DNA of 64,000 bases from Clostridia bacterium. Its GTDB lineage: Bacteria; Bacillota; Clostridia; Oscillospirales; CAG-272. Shown one piece after another: positions 63,829-64,000 of the stretch. The stretch covers positions 16,498-80,497 of the forward strand of contig JAFQPR010000039.1 of NCBI GenBank assembly GCA_017411605.1, written 5' to 3'. The notes beneath the pieces are model-generated. The model did not search any database and was not told where the DNA came from. It saw only the letters and a program-made list of their open reading frames with translations. The position numbers were made by a program, and so were the translations under genes. The stretch's first letter is position 1; the number at the start of each line of letters is the position of its first letter.

Positions 63829-64000
63829 ATGATAAAGGTATTTGCATTTGATCTTGACGGCACACTCACGCAACACAAGACACCGCTGGACGTGAAAAAT
63901 CGAGCGATCCTTGAACAGCTTTCACAGCGTTACACTCTGCTTATGGTAGGTGCGGGAAGCTGTATGCGTATCCACAATCAGCTTGGCGGATTCCCTATGG
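63829..64000 (+). CDS. HAD-superfamily phosphatase (3' end outside window)
   Basis: Only the first 57 codons are visible. The N-terminus MIKVFAFDLDGTLTQHKT carries HAD motif I (DxDGT), with the nucleophilic and acid-base aspartates. LLMVGAGSCMRIHNQLGG corresponds to the motif II region, although the usual Thr/Ser in a VIATGR-like turn is read here as VGAGS. A Cof-type or phosphomannomutase-like HAD phosphatase is likely. It is 4 bases after the glycerophosphodiesterase and presumably co-transcribed. Confidence 0.8.
   Translation, partial: MIKVFAFDLDGTLTQHKTPLDVKNRAILEQLSQRYTLLMVGAGSCMRIHNQLGGFPM

Noticed and set aside
62988-63878. A 296-codon minus-strand frame opposite the glycerophosphodiesterase
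   Set aside because: Antisense shadow; the plus-strand protein is a clear family member with promoter and ribosome binding site.

Overview
The window looks like chromosomal DNA from an uncultured, moderately low-GC Gram-positive bacterium of the class Clostridia, probably a gut lineage. The signs are strong AGGAGG-type ribosome binding sites, TTGACA/TATAAT promoters, a Gram-positive SOS box (CGAAC-N4-GTTCG), a yajC plus TIGR04086 pair, a Crh-like HPr homologue, a Y-family polymerase with a YolD-like partner, a short-form ProS, and VanZ and potABCD genes of clostridial type. No rRNA, tRNA, CRISPR array, transposase or prophage was found. The order or family cannot be set from the sequence alone.

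Layout. 1-2.6 kb: end of a DUF3810 metalloprotease-like gene, murA and a pyridoxamine kinase. 2.6-2.9 kb: a gene-free array of small palindromes. 2.9-7.7 kb (minus): TIGR04086 membrane protein, yajC, and a large SF1 helicase with a C-terminal nuclease-like domain. 8-12.2 kb (plus): a large secreted protein of unknown function, cysE and a polysaccharide deacetylase. 12.3-14.4 kb: TtcA-family enzyme, amidase and a zinc-ribbon protein. 14.5-21.4 kb (minus): normal ftsK, a DJ-1-like gene, and a paralogue of ftsK whose membrane part is replaced by a TIR domain. 21.6-24.8 kb (plus): cysS, a Sel1-repeat protein and a VanZ-family protein. 25-31 kb: gpsA, a DeoR regulator, a heterodimeric ABC exporter and an HPr-like protein. 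31-36.2 kb (minus): potABCD and an M50 protease. 36.4-39.4 kb: an LRR lipoprotein. 39.7-47.5 kb: a degenerate BirA-like gene, proS, an aminotransferase, a membrane protein with a duplicated start region, and ligA. 47.6-59.1 kb is one long minus-strand run. Its promoter-proximal part (59.1 to 52.8 kb) encodes an alpha-toroid-like protein, a KGGSGR-type ATPase and an 889-residue TIR protein. It continues into a YkgJ-type protein, an Orn/Lys/Arg decarboxylase, an FAD oxidoreductase, an RluA-type synthase and a nucleoside hydrolase. 59.3-61.3 kb: divergent SOS-controlled Y-family polymerase and YolD-like gene. 61.4-64 kb: SGNH hydrolase, a DeoR regulator facing a glycerophosphodiesterase, and the start of a HAD phosphatase.

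The best candidates for an undescribed system are (i) the toroid / KGGSGR ATPase / TIR operon at 52.8-59.1 kb and (ii) the TIR-FtsK fusion at 14.5-16.5 kb. Each joins a TIR domain with an apparently intact NADase glutamate to a P-loop NTPase whose usual P-loop lysine is arginine (in the same polypeptide in one case, in an operon partner in the other). TIR domains commonly act as NAD-cleaving effectors or signal producers in bacterial immunity, so a conflict or stress role is plausible, but nothing in the sequence proves it.

Two dispersed non-coding structures also stand out. One is the hairpin array at 2.59-2.92 kb, flanked by a near-perfect 12-bp direct repeat. The other is an element present twice (24.83-25.11 and 39.47-39.64 kb) with imperfect terminal inverted repeats and a hairpin that shows one compensatory base-pair change.
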